Assembly: GCF_030506365.1 (NCBI RefSeq)
Contig: NZ_CP073092.1
Location: 2,108,001-2,172,000 of the forward strand
Origin: Corynebacterium tuberculostearicum
GTDB taxonomy: Bacteria; Actinomycetota; Actinomycetes; Mycobacteriales; Mycobacteriaceae
Direction of reading: 5' to 3'
Length of the DNA: 64,000 nucleotides
Program-made: the position numbers and the translations under genes
Notes under the pieces: generated by a model
What the model was told of the DNA's origin: nothing
The model's input: the letters and a program-made list of their open reading frames with translations, nothing else
The model's database searches: none
Shown: one piece after another, positions 63,049 to 64,000 of the stretch
Layout of the letters: each line of letters opens with the position of its first letter
Numbering within the stretch: the stretch's first letter is position 1

Positions 63049-63360
63049 CTATGCGAGCTGTTTAACTATCTCTTCGGCGCGCTCCTGCGAGGTGCCCCGA
63101 AACCATAGCCGTACCTGGCCTACTGCGGCGCCAAACTGTCCATTGCCCAACAGTCGTTGCAGTTCCGCGCGCTGCTCCTTATCCAAATCCTCGAAGGTGG
63201 CTTCTTTGGCCGGCTCGAAGTTGCTCCGCAGCGCCAAAACCAGAAAAACGCCGCCAATGATGAGGGCGACTAGCGGTAGCCACGGCGTTCCCGTAGCGGC
63301 GCGGGCTACCACCGCAGCGATGCAGGCGAGTGCGGCAAGGACGAGATAGAGATTGCGCAT
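63049..63360 (-). CDS. Small two-helix membrane protein, uncharacterised
   Basis: 103 residues: two adjacent hydrophobic helices (about 3-22 and 26-45), then a soluble helical tail of about 55 residues ([20 protein letters not shown]). It stands between the DUF4233 gene and ndk on the minus strand. No catalytic motif is seen. The conserved position suggests a housekeeping role, but none is known to me. Confidence 0.7.
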   Translation of the reverse strand: MRNLYLVLAALACIAAVVARAATGTPWLPLVALIIGGVFLVLALRSNFEPAKEATFEDLDKEQRAELQRLLGNGQFGAAVGQVRLWFRGTSQERAEEIVKQLA

Positions 63361-63406
63361 GGGCGCTAGTCTATCGCGTCTGCCCCACCCGCCGAAGGTA
63401 TCGAGC

Positions 63407-63919
63407 CTATTTCTCGTTGAGGTGCTGCGTGGTGAGGTAACCGCGCTTCATGCGGGCGATGAGGTTGCTGCGCAGGTAGACGGCCAGCAGCCACTCCATG
63501 CCAAAGATGATGAAGATGGCGGCCACAGCCCAGTGGACCATAAAGCCCACAATGACGCACAAAAGCTGTGCCCACACAATGACGGACAGCGCCCACTTCT
63601 TATTCATGAACGCGATCATCACGAGGTGGAATACCACTGCGGCGATGACAAAGCCGTAGTTGAAGGGGGTCCACAAGGTGCCATCATAGAGCTTGTACAG
63701 CATCGGCAGTGCGAAGGATAGGGCGAGCGCCTCCATGGTCAGGGAGCTGGCAATGACCATCCCGTTAAAGCTTTTGAGTGGGTCCTTGACTGGGGCTTGG
63801 CCCATGCCAAGCGGGCCGATCTCGCTTTCCGGGATCTGTTCTTCGCGGCCACGGGCGCGGTTGCGGCGGGGCGGGCGAGGCTGGTGCTCTCCGCGCGGGT
63901 GGTGATTATCGCGGCTCAT
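63407..63919 (-). CDS. DUF4233 membrane protein
   Basis: 170 residues: a hydrophilic N-terminus of about 50 (HPRGEHQPRPPRRNRARGRE), then four hydrophobic helices (about 53-72, 84-101, 107-125 and 128-146). The segment PLKSFNGMVIASSLTMEALA matches the DUF4233 family, which in actinobacteria directly follows folC. Its ATG overlaps the folC stop (ATGA). The function is unknown. Confidence 0.85.
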   Translation of the reverse strand: MSRDNHHPRGEHQPRPPRRNRARGREEQIPESEIGPLGMGQAPVKDPLKSFNGMVIASSLTMEALALSFALPMLYKLYDGTLWTPFNYGFVIAAVVFHLVMIAFMNKKWALSVIVWAQLLCVIVGFMVHWAVAAIFIIFGMEWLLAVYLRSNLIARMKRGYLTTQHLNEK

Positions 63920-64000
63920 GCGGGTTCCTTTCCAAACATCGCGCGGGCATCACCAGCGGTGACGACCGAGCCGGTAATGATGATGCCGGAGCCGGACTGG
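63916..64000 (-). CDS. folC: Folylpolyglutamate synthase, C-terminal end only
   Basis: The last 27 codons of a gene that continues beyond the window. The reading SGSGIIITGSVVTAGDARAM resembles the FolC C-terminus (typically VLVTGSVVTVGDAR), and the DUF4233 gene downstream is its usual partner. FolC adds glutamates to folates. The stop TGA is at 63918-63916. Confidence 0.82.
   Translation of the reverse strand, partial: QSGSGIIITGSVVTAGDARAMFGKEPA

Noticed and set aside
1..64000. CRISPR arrays, tRNA or rRNA genes, prophage
   Set aside because: I saw no regularly spaced repeats, no cloverleaf-like stretches with conserved T-arm sequence, and no phage structural genes. The only mobile element recognised is the IS1249-like one.

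Overview
The window looks like chromosomal DNA of a Corynebacterium-type actinobacterium. The evidence is the high GC content and the gene order rne-rplU-rpmA ... obg-proB-2-hydroxyacid dehydrogenase-proA-nadD-rsfS-phosphatase, which matches the C. glutamicum neighbourhood where a dehydrogenase (unkdh) lies between proB and proA. Supporting signs are a corynebacterial type HNH protein, an IS1249-like element, SpaA-type sortase-assembled pili, an Acr3/ArsR arsenic pair and several probably leaderless promoters. The species cannot be named from this sequence alone. Nearly all the DNA is coding. I see no rRNA, tRNA or CRISPR.

Layout. 0-9.4 kb: end of a luciferase-like monooxygenase gene, a small membrane protein, a GntR regulator followed by a complete peptide/nickel-type ABC importer (lipoprotein, two permeases, fused double ATPase), a FUSC membrane protein and an RNA 2',3'-cyclic phosphodiesterase. 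9.4-18.5 kb: a YeeE/YedE-TusA fusion, a divergent small membrane protein, two related LuxR-type two-component systems in one overlapping minus-strand run, an M20 amidohydrolase and an HNH protein. 18.6-23 kb: a three-gene minus operon of exported proteins (phosphoesterase, EfeO-like, DyP peroxidase). 23.2-29.4 kb: lepA, a MazF/PemK-like gene, rpsT, a TetR regulator, and a Dam-type methylase overlapping a probable restriction endonuclease. 29.4-42.6 kb: a long minus-strand housekeeping run (obg, proB, two dehydrogenases, proA, nadD, rsfS, phosphatase, degV, comEA, comEC, holA, ankyrin, lysE). 42.6-53.3 kb: a pilus island (major pilin, sortase, minor pilin, 2002-residue tip protein, second sortase) placed between rpmA and obg, which are normally adjacent. 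53.6-64 kb: rpmA, rplU, rne, a membrane protein with a winged helix, acr3/arsR, an intact IS1249-like element, ndk, two small membrane proteins and the end of folC.

Most notable signals: (1) the EfeO/EfeB-like pair is joined to a membrane-anchored phosphoesterase with no iron permease, and the EfeO-like protein lacks the usual metal-site histidine; (2) a 10-mer, GTCGGCAAGC, occurs ten times, in different reading frames, and is absent from the pilus island and the arsenic/IS region; (3) two intergenic pairs of perfect DnaA boxes; (4) the pilus island itself, with a variant pilin motif and one lidless sortase; (5) an IS element inserted in the centre of a palindrome; (6) a compact methylase/endonuclease pair whose nuclease ends in a winged helix.
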